From Flavobacteriaceae bacterium UBA4022 (lineage in GTDB: Bacteria > Bacteroidota > Bacteroidia > Flavobacteriales > Flavobacteriaceae): 64,000 bases of DNA. Where the stretch lies: positions 62,001 through 126,000 of the forward strand of contig DGAU01000014.1 in assembly GCA_002384055.1 (NCBI GenBank), in the 5' to 3' direction. The notes under the pieces are model-generated. The model saw only the letters and a list, made by a program, of their open reading frames with translations, ran no database searches and was not told the DNA's origin. Both the position numbers and the translations under genes were made by a program. Below, in pieces: positions 43,134 to 52,544 of this stretch (the stretch's first letter is position 1; the number at the start of each line of letters is the position of its first letter).

Positions 43134-45413
43134 ATGAAACATCTTTTTTGGATTTTAGGGTTATGGTGTATGGGGCAAACATATGCCCAAGATTATCAGG
43201 ATACCTGGACCGGATTTTTCTCGTTTGTATCGATAAAAGATGTCGCGCAAAGCGAAGACCGAATCTATGTCGCTTCCGAAAATGCGGTATATTCTTTTGA
43301 CATATGGTCGGGGGACATAGAAACCTTAACAACCATCAATGGATTAAGTGGCGAATCCATAACAGAAATTCACTACAGCCAAACTTATGGCTTACTGATG
43401 ATTGGCCACGACAATGGGCTGATCGAATTATTAAGCGACAATAGCGATCAGGTCGTGCAGATTGTTGATATTTTGGAAAAACCGAGCATCCCGCCAAACA
43501 TCAAAAGAATTAATCATTTTTATGAGTACGGCGCGCAGTTGTATATCGCTACCGATTACGGGATTTCCGTTTATGACCTCAATGCCTTAGAGTTCGGGGA
43601 CACTTACTATATTGGAGCCCTTGGCAGTACCTTGAGTGTCTCGCAGACGACCATACTCGACCCCTATATTTATGCGGCCTCAGCCCAGAGCGGGGTCAAA
43701 AGAGCACTTTTGGACGGACCGGACCTGATTGACTATAATTCCTGGGAATCCGTGGTTCAAGGCGGGGTAACAGGCATTCAAACACTCAATGACGCGGTTT
43801 ATTTTGCACGGACCAACCAGCGAGTCTTAAGGCTGGCCCCAGAGCCGGCTGAGCTCATGGCCGACTTCGGCTCAGATCCTATTGTCGATTTTCGGGTCAA
43901 TTTGAACGTCCTAACCATTACCACAGAAGGTGCGGTGTATACTTATGGCGCCGATTTTAATCCGCTCAATAGTTTAGTATTTCCCAATGATTTAGAGGAT
44001 CAATGGACGGTCGGACTTGGTTTTGCTGAGGTTATTTATGCGGGAACAAACGAAAACGGATTGTTGCGTAAAACCAGTGGAAATCAAACTTTAGAAACGA
44101 TAGTACCTCTTGGGCCCATTCGAAACGACCCTTTTGCGATTGACACGTCTCCCGGACAATTATGGGTAGGTTTTGGAGAGGTCACAGTAAGTTTTAATCC
44201 CTATCCTTTGAGTTATCGTGGTTTGAGTCAATACAAAGATGAGTTGTGGCACAACATCCCTGCCGCCGAGCTCTTAGGGGCAAGTGATATTGTCAATGTA
44301 AAAATCAATCCCAAAAATCCGGACGAAGTGTTTTGCTCTTCATTTCAGTTTGGCTTGTTAAAAGTCAATAATGGCGCTCCTGAGATTTTATATGATGCTT
44401 CGAACAGTCCCTTAGCGCCCCCTACAGACAACCCAGCAGCAGGTCTTCGGGTCTATGGTGCAGATTTCGATCGGGACAATAATATGTGGTTCGTACAGAC
44501 CAAGGTTGATGAAGGTTTGGTGCGCTTATCGCCAACGGGACAGATGGGTAGAGTTGATCTTACCGATATCATTAATCCCGAAGATGAGCTGGCCTTAACG
44601 GATGTTCAAGTGAGCCGAGAAGGGTATGTATTTTTTGGCTCTGCGCAAAATGGGCTCATAGGGTTCAACCCGACTAATAATAGCTTTAATCGAATTACCG
44701 AGGGCGCGGGTAACGGAAATTTGCCCTCTACAGATGTGAGAACGCTCGCTTTTGACACTTCCAATCGCTTATGGATAGGAACAAGAGAAGGCTTGAGAGT
44801 ATTATACAATGTGAACGGGTTTTTCCAGAATGGCAATACCACTCAGGCACAATCGATTATCATCCTCGAAGATGGAGTCGCTCAAGAACTGCTTTTTCAG
44901 CAATCGGTGACCGATATTGAAGTTGATGGCTCCAATAACAAATGGATTGCGACGGCCAGTTCAGGGGTTTTTTACGTATCGTCTAATGGGCAAGAAACCT
45001 TGCTGCGTTTTACCAAAGACAACTCACCATTGCCGTCTAATAATGTTCAGGATATCGCAATTGATGACAGCACCGGGCGCGTTTATTTTGCCACAACCAA
45101 AGGTTTAGTAGCTTTTGAAGGCACGGCGACCGAAGGCCGAGATGATTTGGCTAATGCGTACGTTTTTCCAAACCCAGTGCGTCCCAATTTCACTGGATCG
45201 GTGACCATTGATGGTCTGAGTTCTGGAGCAACCGTTAAAATCACAGATGTTGGGGGTAATTTGGTTCATGAAGCCACGAGCCAAGGCGGGAGCGTCTTAT
45301 GGGACACCCGTGCATTCGGGCGGTACAAAGTGGCTTCCGGGGTCTACTTCGTATTGATAACGGCACAGGATGCCATTGAGACCAAAGTGCTCAAAATAAT
45401 GATCATTCGCTGA
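43134..45413 (+). CDS. porZ: Type IX secretion system protein PorZ (beta-propeller with C-terminal sorting domain)
   Basis: Secreted protein of about 759 residues. The signal peptide ends near YAQ; the ATG at 43134 is preferred over GTG at 43128. Two-component-regulator-type beta-propeller repeats fill most of the length (e.g. NRLWIGTREGLRVL, NNKWIATASSGVF). The C-terminal 85 residues form a T9SS type A sorting domain (AYVFPNPVRP ... GVYFVLI). PorZ is part of the cell-surface attachment complex that processes T9SS cargo. It overlaps recO by one base (TGATG), a pairing also seen in other flavobacteria. Confidence 0.9.
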   Translation: MKHLFWILGLWCMGQTYAQDYQDTWTGFFSFVSIKDVAQSEDRIYVASENAVYSFDIWSGDIETLTTINGLSGESITEIHYSQTYGLLMIGHDNGLIELLSDNSDQVVQIVDILEKPSIPPNIKRINHFYEYGAQLYIATDYGISVYDLNALEFGDTYYIGALGSTLSVSQTTILDPYIYAASAQSGVKRALLDGPDLIDYNSWESVVQGGVTGIQTLNDAVYFARTNQRVLRLAPEPAELMADFGSDPIVDFRVNLNVLTITTEGAVYTYGADFNPLNSLVFPNDLEDQWTVGLGFAEVIYAGTNENGLLRKTSGNQTLETIVPLGPIRNDPFAIDTSPGQLWVGFGEVTVSFNPYPLSYRGLSQYKDELWHNIPAAELLGASDIVNVKINPKNPDEVFCSSFQFGLLKVNNGAPEILYDASNSPLAPPTDNPAAGLRVYGADFDRDNNMWFVQTKVDEGLVRLSPTGQMGRVDLTDIINPEDELALTDVQVSREGYVFFGSAQNGLIGFNPTNNSFNRITEGAGNGNLPSTDVRTLAFDTSNRLWIGTREGLRVLYNVNGFFQNGNTTQAQSIIILEDGVAQELLFQQSVTDIEVDGSNNKWIATASSGVFYVSSNGQETLLRFTKDNSPLPSNNVQDIAIDDSTGRVYFATTKGLVAFEGTATEGRDDLANAYVFPNPVRPNFTGSVTIDGLSSGATVKITDVGGNLVHEATSQGGSVLWDTRAFGRYKVASGVYFVLITAQDAIETKVLKIMIIR

Positions 45414-46132
45414 TGCGGGTCTCCACCCGGGCAATTGTTCTGACGAGCGTCAAATATGGCGAAGCAGATATGATTGTCAGCTGTTTTACCGAATCAACGG
45501 GATTAAAAACCTACATGCTTCCGGGGGTTTTTAAATCCAGAAGAGGCGCACTCAGGCCGGCCATGTTTCAGCCATTAACCCAGTTAAGTTTGGAGGCGAT
45601 CCACAAAGACAAGGGTACTTTGGAGCGGCTCGTTGAAGCCAAAGTCATCGTTAATTATGCCACCTTGCACACGGACATTGTCAAAAGTTCATTGGTCATG
45701 TTCTTGGCTGAGATTTTAAAAATGAGCATCCAAGAGCATGAATCAAACCCCAGCTTATTTGGGTTTTTATCGGCCGTGCTTGTGAACCTTGACCAGGCGG
45801 AAAGACCAGCAAATCACCACCTCAAAATATTGTTGGAATTGACCCGCTTCTTGGGGTTTTATCCAGATTTTGACCGGACTGAAGGGGCTTACTTCAAGAC
45901 AAGTGATGGTGTTTTTCAGGCACAAAATCAGGCCGACGAAATGGCCTCTTTGCCTTTGTCTCATGCCCTTTGCGTTTTGGACGAAACCACACTCGAGGCG
46001 TGTGTCCAGATGCCGATCACTAAAGCAGAACGCGCAGCTTTATTAGCGCTATTATTGCGGTACTATCAGTACCATATACAAGGATTTAAACAACCAAAAT
46101 CACTGGCGGTTTTAACCCAAATATTTCATTAA
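45413..46132 (+). CDS. recO: DNA repair protein RecO
   Basis: RecF-pathway mediator that loads RecA onto SSB-coated DNA. It has 239 residues with the N-terminal OB fold starting STRAIVLTSVKYGEADMIV and helical C-terminal domain. The zinc cysteines of some RecO proteins are absent. Its start overlaps the porZ stop, so translation is coupled. Confidence 0.95.
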   Translation: MRVSTRAIVLTSVKYGEADMIVSCFTESTGLKTYMLPGVFKSRRGALRPAMFQPLTQLSLEAIHKDKGTLERLVEAKVIVNYATLHTDIVKSSLVMFLAEILKMSIQEHESNPSLFGFLSAVLVNLDQAERPANHHLKILLELTRFLGFYPDFDRTEGAYFKTSDGVFQAQNQADEMASLPLSHALCVLDETTLEACVQMPITKAERAALLALLLRYYQYHIQGFKQPKSLAVLTQIFH

Positions 46133-46263
46133 GCCTTGTTGCCACTGGCATTGATATTGGGACAAAGCGATCGGGGGGGATCATTTTCTCATAAACCCCA
46201 AGGTCATGGGTGTTTTTGCCTGTTCGTTTGCTGTGTTTCATTTTTTAAGGCAGAGTCTTGGAA

Positions 46264-46277
46264 CGTCCCTAGGGACG
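46264..46277. repeat. Perfect 14-bp palindrome
   Basis: CGTCCCTAGGGACG between the convergent recO and DASS transporter genes. No T-run on either side, so it is not a clear terminator. Confidence 0.4.
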
Positions 46278-46299
46278 GCCATAATGCGGCTCAGTGGAT

Positions 46300-47730
46300 T
46301 TAGGAAAAAACAACGGGGAGGAGCAACCAGGAGAAGCAGAGCAACAAGAGAATAGCGACCAGGTTCAATAGGATCCCTGACTTTACCATTTGAGGCACAG
46401 ATACATAACCGCTAGCAAAGACAATGGCATTCGGTGGCGTGGCCATGGGGAGCATAAAGGCGCAGCTCGAGGCCAGCGTGATGGGAATAATCAAATGAAG
46501 TAACGGCGCGCCGAGGCCCAATGCGATACCGCCAATAACTGGGAGAAAGACCGTTACCAGGGCGACATTGCTCATGAGCTCGGTCAGAAAGAGCACCAAA
46601 ATAATCAAGGCCACAGTGATCATCGGTACCGTCCATTGATCATTGGCGGCAACGAATTGTTGAATGGCCTCTATAAATCCTGCTTGTGACAAGGCATCGG
46701 CCAAAGCCAACCCACCTCCAAATAAAATAAGGATACCCCAGGGCAGATTTTTTGTGTCTTCCCATTGGAGCACGAATGGTTTTTTTTGCCCCCCTGCGGG
46801 CACCACAAAAAGCGCAATGGCAGCGACCATGGCAATCAAAGTGTCTGTCAAGTTTAATATAGGAAACCAATTGTTGAGTTGACTGCGCAGCATCCACAAT
46901 AGTGCGGTGGTTAGAAAAATAAAGAGTACCGTACGCTCTTTTGACCCCATTTTCCCTAGGGTACTTAGCTCCTGCTCAATAACTTCTGATGAGGATTCGA
47001 GGGCCCCTAAGTGGCTTGGGTAACACCAGTGGACAATAACGAAATAGGCCCCGATCAGCAGGACTGTGGCAAATGGCACGCCAAAGGTCATCCACTGAAA
47101 AAACCCTATATCGATTTGATATTGTTGGTTCAAAAAGGCTAACATCACGCTGTTGGGTGGCGTGCCGATAAGGGTCGCCATACCACCAATATTTGCTGCA
47201 GCTGCAATTCCGAGCATAAGGGAAAGGGCAAACCGGCGGTATTTTTTTTGTGGCTTTTTCTTTTTCTTGGTGAGTAGGGAAATCACCGAGAGGGCAATGG
47301 GCAACATCACGACAGTACTGGCCGTGTTAGAAATCCACATGGACAAAACGGCTGTGGCAATCATAAATCCCAAAACAATACCGTTGGCATTGGTTCCTGT
47401 AATGCGCACAATATTGAGCGCGAAGCGTTTGTGCAGATTTACTTTTTCTAAGGCCAAGGCAATGACAAATCCCCCAAAAAACAGAAAAACAATGGGATTG
47501 GCATAATGCTGTGTTACCGCTCCTACCGCAGCGACGCCCAGTAATGGAAACGTAATGATCGGTAGCAGCGCGGTTACAGACAAGGAGACGGCTTCGCCGA
47601 TCCACCAGATGACCATCCAAAGAGCGATAGCCAAAACCCGGTCCATAAGGGGCGAAAAGATGCCGTCGGGCCAGAGGCAGATGATGAGCGCGACCAGAGG
47701 GCCAACAATTAATGTGATTTTTTGCCGCAT
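46300..47730 (-). CDS. SLC13/DASS family anion transporter
   Basis: Inner-membrane transporter of 476 residues with about 12 helices. The SNTASTVVMLPIALSV and NVALVTVFLPV segments are the two repeats carrying the Ser-Asn-Thr-type substrate motif of the DASS family (dicarboxylate, sulfate or citrate, usually with sodium). The ISNTAST motif is near residue 138. Monocistronic; substrate unknown. Confidence 0.92.
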   Translation of the reverse strand: MRQKITLIVGPLVALIICLWPDGIFSPLMDRVLAIALWMVIWWIGEAVSLSVTALLPIITFPLLGVAAVGAVTQHYANPIVFLFFGGFVIALALEKVNLHKRFALNIVRITGTNANGIVLGFMIATAVLSMWISNTASTVVMLPIALSVISLLTKKKKKPQKKYRRFALSLMLGIAAAANIGGMATLIGTPPNSVMLAFLNQQYQIDIGFFQWMTFGVPFATVLLIGAYFVIVHWCYPSHLGALESSSEVIEQELSTLGKMGSKERTVLFIFLTTALLWMLRSQLNNWFPILNLTDTLIAMVAAIALFVVPAGGQKKPFVLQWEDTKNLPWGILILFGGGLALADALSQAGFIEAIQQFVAANDQWTVPMITVALIILVLFLTELMSNVALVTVFLPVIGGIALGLGAPLLHLIIPITLASSCAFMLPMATPPNAIVFASGYVSVPQMVKSGILLNLVAILLLLCFSWLLLPVVFS

Positions 47731-47793
47731 TGCAGAACCTTATAAAAGCGAAAGTTACTTTTTTAAATGCAAAGGCGCATATATCTCCAAAAA

Positions 47794-50229
47794 TTATATT
47801 TGCGCGCGCAAGGAAAGGATCAGATTGCGTCCCGCTGCGGAAATACCTGAGCTATAAGGGCGGTATCTTATATCTGTGATGTTTTCTAAACCAGCACTTA
47901 ACGTGAAGGTTTGGTCAAATGTGTATTGTGCTTTAATATTCATGGTTTGCCAGGCCGGGGCATAGGGCAAGCCTTTGCCGTCTAAAGCATAAATCTCTGG
48001 CTTCCCCTGCTCTTCAATAGATAATTCATCATTTGAAAAGCCACCGCTATAACGGGTGTACCATTGAATATTCAGCGCATTGGCCCGAAACCATAATCGG
48101 GTTACGCCAAACCAAGGGGCGACATGTCTTGCGGGGCTTTTGCTGCCATTGGCCATCTCCTGCTCCCCTTTTTGAAAGTTAAAATCGGAAGTCAATTCGA
48201 AGCCAGCCGGAAGCTTGAATTCAAAACCTGCCTGCAGTCCATAAACAAAACCTGTTGCCGCATTTTGAATGGCTTGAACGCGGCTAAGTTCGCCGTCATA
48301 AATAATGAATGCCTCTCCATTTAGCTTATAATCCCGACGTACCATGGCATTTTTTAACCAGGTGTGATAAGCGCTGAGGTCAACCTTAAGTTTTTTGTTA
48401 ATGATTTTGGCGACGCCCGTATCCCAACTGTAGGCATATTCGGGTTTTAATTCGTGATTAGGGATCACAACAGCGCCGGGCTCAGAGTCAAACATTTTGC
48501 CCATATCATCGACATTAGGCGCTCTAAACGCGGTTGCATAATTTGCCCGAATCAGCCACTGGTTTCCAGGGGTAAGGACAATGCCCAAATTGCCCGTCCA
48601 TGAGCCTGTATCGATTTGGGCTTGGTCATAGGGCAATGGGTAAAACGTCGTGTCAAATGCAGCATCGAGTTTGATCCCATTATAGCGTAGGCCGCTCTGC
48701 AACATCAATTGTTCACTCCACTGGTGTTGAAAAGATCCATAAGCCCCATAAGAAAGCCACTGGGCCATGGGATAACGCGAGGGTCCAGGTTGGGTATTGG
48801 CCGTAAAAATATTGGTATTTTCCCCCTCAGAGACAACATCATTCAACACCCATTCTAAGCCATAAAACAGCTTGTTATTCGGGTTGATGGTTTTGGTAAA
48901 ATCTAAATTCGCGGAATAGGCAGTCACTTGCTCGGTTTGGTTCTCGCGAACAGGAGCATTAAAACCGCGACTAATGCGGCTTTCTTCAAAGTTTTGTAAG
49001 GCCAACCGAAGGGCCATTTCGCAATAGAGGCCTTGGGATTTTTTGTGAGAGACACTCAGATGATTCATCATCCAAGATTGCGGGCCATAATCCCATTGCC
49101 CATAGCGGGGCAAGTTATCTTTAGTCCTTAAATGTCGGTCATAGCGTCCGTAGGATGAGGTTTGTGAATAGTGCAATGCATAACTCAGGCGCCAATGGTC
49201 ATTGGGGCGAAAATGAATTTTTTGCAAACTATTAATTTGCCCATAGCCAGAAGGGCCTTGTCGCTTGGTGTTTTGCTGAGGTACAATGATGTCTTGATCT
49301 CCATAACGTGCAACATAATAGGGCCGCAAATAGTCTTGAGGACCATGACTGCCTTGAACTAAGTCGTTGTAATCAGTCAGGGTGGTGCTGGAAAGAAAAC
49401 TCCATTTTTTCCACCCGACCTGGACATCTGCATGCATGGTGGTTTCGGTATTGGCACTCGAAAAACGAGTCAAGGCACTACCGTGAATGATTGTTTTGTC
49501 TGAAGCAGAAAATTTAGGTTGCAGCGTTGTGAAGCTCATGACCCCGCCGATGGCATCACTCCCATAAATAACCGCATCTGGGCCAAATAAAATTTCGGTG
49601 CTCTCCAGCGAAAGAGGATCCAGGGAAATGACATTTTGGATGTTCCCACTTCTGAAAATTGCCGTATTCATGCGCACCCCATCTACTGAGTAAAGCAACC
49701 GATTGGTGGCGAACCCTCTAATCATTGGGCTGCCGCCACCCTGCTGACTTTTTTGTATAAATACTTTTCCTGAAATATCCAGTAAATCTGCAGCCGTTTG
49801 GGGGTTTTGAAAAGCGACGGTTTGAGCAGATATGCTCACAATTTTAGAAGGTATTTTTGCTGCGGATTGCCGCCATCGTGAGGCCGAAATAACGATTTGG
49901 TCTAATTCGAATTTTGACGGGATTAAGCCCAGGACGAATAGGTCGTGTTTTAAGACGTCATAGGTCTGTGTGGCCGTATCATAGCCCATGGCTTGAATGA
50001 CAATTTGGTCTTGGTTTTGAAAAGCTGAAATATCCGCTTGACCTTGCGCATCAGTCATGGTATAGGCACTCCTATCTGCCGTAAAAATCGTAACCAAGTC
50101 TATGGGCTCTTGGGTATGTGCATCACGGACACTAAGGATTTGGCTATGGACACCGAAACAATCCATAAAAACGCCTACAAAAACAAGGGTCTTAAAGAAC
50201 AAAGGGATTATGTTGACAAATTGTTTCAT
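47794..50229 (-). CDS. TonB-dependent receptor, hemoglobin/heme receptor-like
   Basis: Outer-membrane receptor of 811 residues: signal peptide (about 1-29), a carboxypeptidase-regulatory-like domain (about 30-110), a plug domain (about 115-235) and a 22-stranded barrel to the C-terminus. The plug contains MIRGFATNRLLYSVDGVRMN and FRSGNIQNVISLDP, typical of receptors for heme or hemoglobin-type ligands. No hemophore or TonB gene adjoins it, so the ligand is inferred only from plug similarity. Confidence 0.9.
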   Translation of the reverse strand: MKQFVNIIPLFFKTLVFVGVFMDCFGVHSQILSVRDAHTQEPIDLVTIFTADRSAYTMTDAQGQADISAFQNQDQIVIQAMGYDTATQTYDVLKHDLFVLGLIPSKFELDQIVISASRWRQSAAKIPSKIVSISAQTVAFQNPQTAADLLDISGKVFIQKSQQGGGSPMIRGFATNRLLYSVDGVRMNTAIFRSGNIQNVISLDPLSLESTEILFGPDAVIYGSDAIGGVMSFTTLQPKFSASDKTIIHGSALTRFSSANTETTMHADVQVGWKKWSFLSSTTLTDYNDLVQGSHGPQDYLRPYYVARYGDQDIIVPQQNTKRQGPSGYGQINSLQKIHFRPNDHWRLSYALHYSQTSSYGRYDRHLRTKDNLPRYGQWDYGPQSWMMNHLSVSHKKSQGLYCEMALRLALQNFEESRISRGFNAPVRENQTEQVTAYSANLDFTKTINPNNKLFYGLEWVLNDVVSEGENTNIFTANTQPGPSRYPMAQWLSYGAYGSFQHQWSEQLMLQSGLRYNGIKLDAAFDTTFYPLPYDQAQIDTGSWTGNLGIVLTPGNQWLIRANYATAFRAPNVDDMGKMFDSEPGAVVIPNHELKPEYAYSWDTGVAKIINKKLKVDLSAYHTWLKNAMVRRDYKLNGEAFIIYDGELSRVQAIQNAATGFVYGLQAGFEFKLPAGFELTSDFNFQKGEQEMANGSKSPARHVAPWFGVTRLWFRANALNIQWYTRYSGGFSNDELSIEEQGKPEIYALDGKGLPYAPAWQTMNIKAQYTFDQTFTLSAGLENITDIRYRPYSSGISAAGRNLILSLRAQI

Positions 50230-50366
50230 GATACGCCAGCCTGGTTACAAAAACCATACCTTAATTGCATTACGACCCAACAATTGATGCACTTGATTCT
50301 TAAAATGGATTAAGGGTGGTTGCGTGAGGGCAATTTAGGCAGGAGCCCCCACATAAAAAATGTCTT

Positions 50367-50384
50367 AAACGTTTGTAAACGTTT
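50367..50384. promoter_or_regulatory. Tandem AAACGTTT palindromes, possible operator
   Basis: Two perfect copies of AAACGTTT (50367-50374 and 50377-50384) with a 10-bp period, one helical turn apart, in the divergent region between the TonB-dependent receptor and ssb. The core AACGTT is like many LacI-family operators. Binding protein unknown. Confidence 0.35.
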
Positions 50385-50480
50385 ATAAAACGGATAGTTG
50401 TGGTACTCAGTCGCATATTTGACCCGTCAAGCCATCTATGGTAGGCAAAATGAACTGTTTCACCTTTAAATCTTTTAATT

Positions 50481-50819
50481 ATGAGTAGTACACTAAGAAA
50501 CAAAGTACAGTTGATCGGGAACCTGGGAAGCGATCCTGAAGTTTTAACGCTAGAGTCAGGACGAAAATTGGCCAAATTTTCACTGGCCACTAACGAAAGT
50601 TACAGGGACAACAAAGGAGAGCGCCAGACCAACACGCAATGGCATCAAGTGGTCGCCTGGGGTAAAACCGCCGAGTTGATAGAGACCTATGTGGGCAAAG
50701 GCAAAGAAGTTGCCGTTGAAGGGAAGCTTGCGACCCGTTCTTGGGAAGATTCCGAGGGTCAAAGGCGCTATGCTACGGAAGTGATTTGCAATCATTTGTT
50801 GTTGCTCGGCAAGTCATGA
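50481..50819 (+). CDS. ssb: Single-stranded DNA-binding protein, short form
   Basis: OB-fold SSB of 112 residues. NKVQLIGNLGSDPEV, WHQVVAWGK and EGKLATRSW are typical. It ends in NHLLLLGKS and has no disordered, acidic C-terminal tail (DDDIPF-like), which in the main SSB recruits partner proteins. It is probably a second SSB with a special role, the full-length one being elsewhere. Monocistronic. Confidence 0.93.
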   Translation: MSSTLRNKVQLIGNLGSDPEVLTLESGRKLAKFSLATNESYRDNKGERQTNTQWHQVVAWGKTAELIETYVGKGKEVAVEGKLATRSWEDSEGQRRYATEVICNHLLLLGKS

Positions 50820-50825
50820 CTTGAA

Positions 50826-50854
50826 AATTGGGGCAGAAGTGTTCTGCCCCAATT
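50826..50854 (+). terminator. Long hairpin after ssb, no T-run
   Basis: AATTGGGGCAGAA (50826-50838) and TTCTGCCCCAATT (50842-50854) pair perfectly over 13 bp with loop GTG. It lies 7 bases after the ssb stop. The following ACTTTGAC has no T-run, so it may stabilise the mRNA end rather than terminate by itself. Confidence 0.6.
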
Positions 50855-51016
50855 ACTTTGACGAAACAAAAGGGGACTTTCGGGGGTGGAAAAAGCTTTT
50901 GCCGTTTACGACAACCGTTTTAGGAATCGTTTTTAAAGATTTATTAGTGGGAATTGGTTGAGGATTGGCTCTGTTAAATGTAATTTTAATGGTCGAGGAT
51001 ATTCTAAAGCAATCAC

Positions 51017-51024
51017 TACCTTTG
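51017..51024 (+). promoter_or_regulatory. -7 promoter element of the U32 gene
   Basis: TACCTTTG, a perfect TAnnTTTG, 20 bases before the ATG at 51045. It lies inside the longer frame that opens at 50958, which argues that the ATG at 51045 is the true start. Confidence 0.6.
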
Positions 51025-51044
51025 CAAAAATTAATGACATAGTC

Positions 51045-52304
51045 ATGACGGAAAAGGGAACAATAGAATTAATGGCACCTGCGGGGAATTTTGAATCGCT
51101 TCAGGCGGCTATTGACAATGGGGCAGACTCAGTTTATTTTGGAGTGGAACAACTCAACATGCGCGCGCGTGCGAGTATTAACTTCACGCTCGATGATTTA
51201 CCCGAAATTGTAAAGCGCTGTGACCAAAAATCAGTACGCACTTACCTTACCTTGAACACCATCATTTATGACCATGATTTATCCCTGATCAAAACATTAC
51301 TAGATGCGGCTAAATCAGCGGGTATTACTGCCGTTATTGCCATGGATCAAGCGGTTATTTCTTATGCCCGTCAAATCGAGATGGAAATACATATTTCTAC
51401 GCAAATCAACATCACCAATATTGAGACCGTAAAATTTTACGCCATGTTCGCTGATACCATGGTCATGAGCCGAGAGCTCAGTCTGCGTCAGGTCAAGAAA
51501 ATTGTCGATCAAATTGAAAAGGAACAAGTCAAAGGTCCCGCGGGACGACTTGTCGAGATTGAAATATTTGGCCATGGGGCACTTTGTATGGCGGTTTCTG
51601 GCAAATGTTACTTAAGCTTACACTCGAATAATTCTTCAGCGAACCGTGGTGCGTGCAAACAAAATTGCCGTAAAAAATATACGGTGATCGATCAAGAGAG
51701 CGGGTTTGAAATTGAGTTAGATAACGAGTACATGATGTCGCCCAAAGACTTGTGCACACTGGACTTTTTGGACCAACTGATTGACACTGGGGTCAAAGTT
51801 CTCAAAATAGAGGGTCGTGGTCGTGCTCCTGAATACGTGGCAAAAGTTATCCATACCTACCGTGAGGCGATTGATGCTTATGCCAATGGGACCTTCGACA
51901 AAGAGAAGGTGACCCATTGGATGTCTGAGCTCGAAAAGGTTTATAACCGCGGATTTTGGTCTGGCTACTATTTAGGACAAAAACTGGGCGAATGGAGTGA
52001 GTCTAATGGTTCAAAAGCGACACAAAAGAAAGTTTATGTGGGTAAAGGAACACACTTTTTCCCCAAGTCAAATATCGGTGAATTCAAAATTGAGGCCTAT
52101 GACATTAAAGTTGGGGACACCCTCTTAATTCAAGGACCGACCACAGGAACGCATGAATTGGCTTTGTCTGAAATGATGGTCAATGACCTTCAATCCCAGA
52201 AGGCGACTAAAGGCGACTCGATCACCTTGCCCTTGCCTTTCCGGATTCGTCCTTCCGATAAGTTGTACAAAGTCGTTCAGCAAGAAACAGCCCAAGCGCT
52301 CTAA
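51045..52304 (+). CDS. Peptidase U32 family protein (TrhP/RlhA-like RNA hydroxylation)
   Basis: A 419-residue protein starting with the family signature ELMAPAGNFESLQAAIDNGADSVYFG. Four cysteines expected to bind an Fe-S cluster occur near C-M-A-V-S-G-K-C and NRGACKQNCRKKY. E. coli relatives hydroxylate tRNA or 23S rRNA using prephenate; the old label protease is doubtful. The start at 51045 follows a promoter box at 51017-51024. A ferredoxin gene follows after 9 bases and may supply electrons, which is inferred. Confidence 0.9.
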   Translation: MTEKGTIELMAPAGNFESLQAAIDNGADSVYFGVEQLNMRARASINFTLDDLPEIVKRCDQKSVRTYLTLNTIIYDHDLSLIKTLLDAAKSAGITAVIAMDQAVISYARQIEMEIHISTQINITNIETVKFYAMFADTMVMSRELSLRQVKKIVDQIEKEQVKGPAGRLVEIEIFGHGALCMAVSGKCYLSLHSNNSSANRGACKQNCRKKYTVIDQESGFEIELDNEYMMSPKDLCTLDFLDQLIDTGVKVLKIEGRGRAPEYVAKVIHTYREAIDAYANGTFDKEKVTHWMSELEKVYNRGFWSGYYLGQKLGEWSESNGSKATQKKVYVGKGTHFFPKSNIGEFKIEAYDIKVGDTLLIQGPTTGTHELALSEMMVNDLQSQKATKGDSITLPLPFRIRPSDKLYKVVQQETAQAL

Positions 52305-52313
52305 ATAGTTTTT

Positions 52314-52544
52314 ATGGTTGTGGTCACTCTTCAGCGTCAAAAATGCATCGGATGCAATTACTGCGTCGAATTAGCACCGGAACAATTTCAAATGTCCAAA
52401 AAAGACGGGAAAAGTGTGTTACTTCATGCTGAGGAAAAGAAAGGCTTTTTTACGATTAAATCTCCCGATGATCAAATATTGACACCTTGCAGTGATGCCG
52501 CTAAAGCTTGTCCAGTGAACATCATTACCATAAAACAAATCTAG
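52314..52544 (+). CDS. 4Fe-4S ferredoxin
   Basis: Small ferredoxin of 76 residues. The cluster ligands are visible as CIGCNYC (C-x2-C-x2-C, residues 11-17) and a later CP pair in CSDAAKACPV, the pattern of single-cluster ferredoxins. It lies 9 bases after the U32 gene and is probably cotranscribed. Its stop codon directly abuts the stop of the convergent metG gene, with no base between. Confidence 0.9.
   Translation: MVVVTLQRQKCIGCNYCVELAPEQFQMSKKDGKSVLLHAEEKKGFFTIKSPDDQILTPCSDAAKACPVNIITIKQI

Noticed and set aside
47153..47506. 117-codon plus-strand frame opposite the DASS transporter gene
   Set aside because: Shadow of a conserved membrane protein gene.
47795..47802. TATATTTG promoter-like box on the plus strand
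   Set aside because: It overlaps the end of the TonB-dependent receptor gene and no plus-strand gene follows for 2.7 kb.
50958..51044. N-terminal extension of the U32 protein
   Set aside because: The extension contains the promoter box at 51017-51024 and the family signature starts right after the ATG at 51045.
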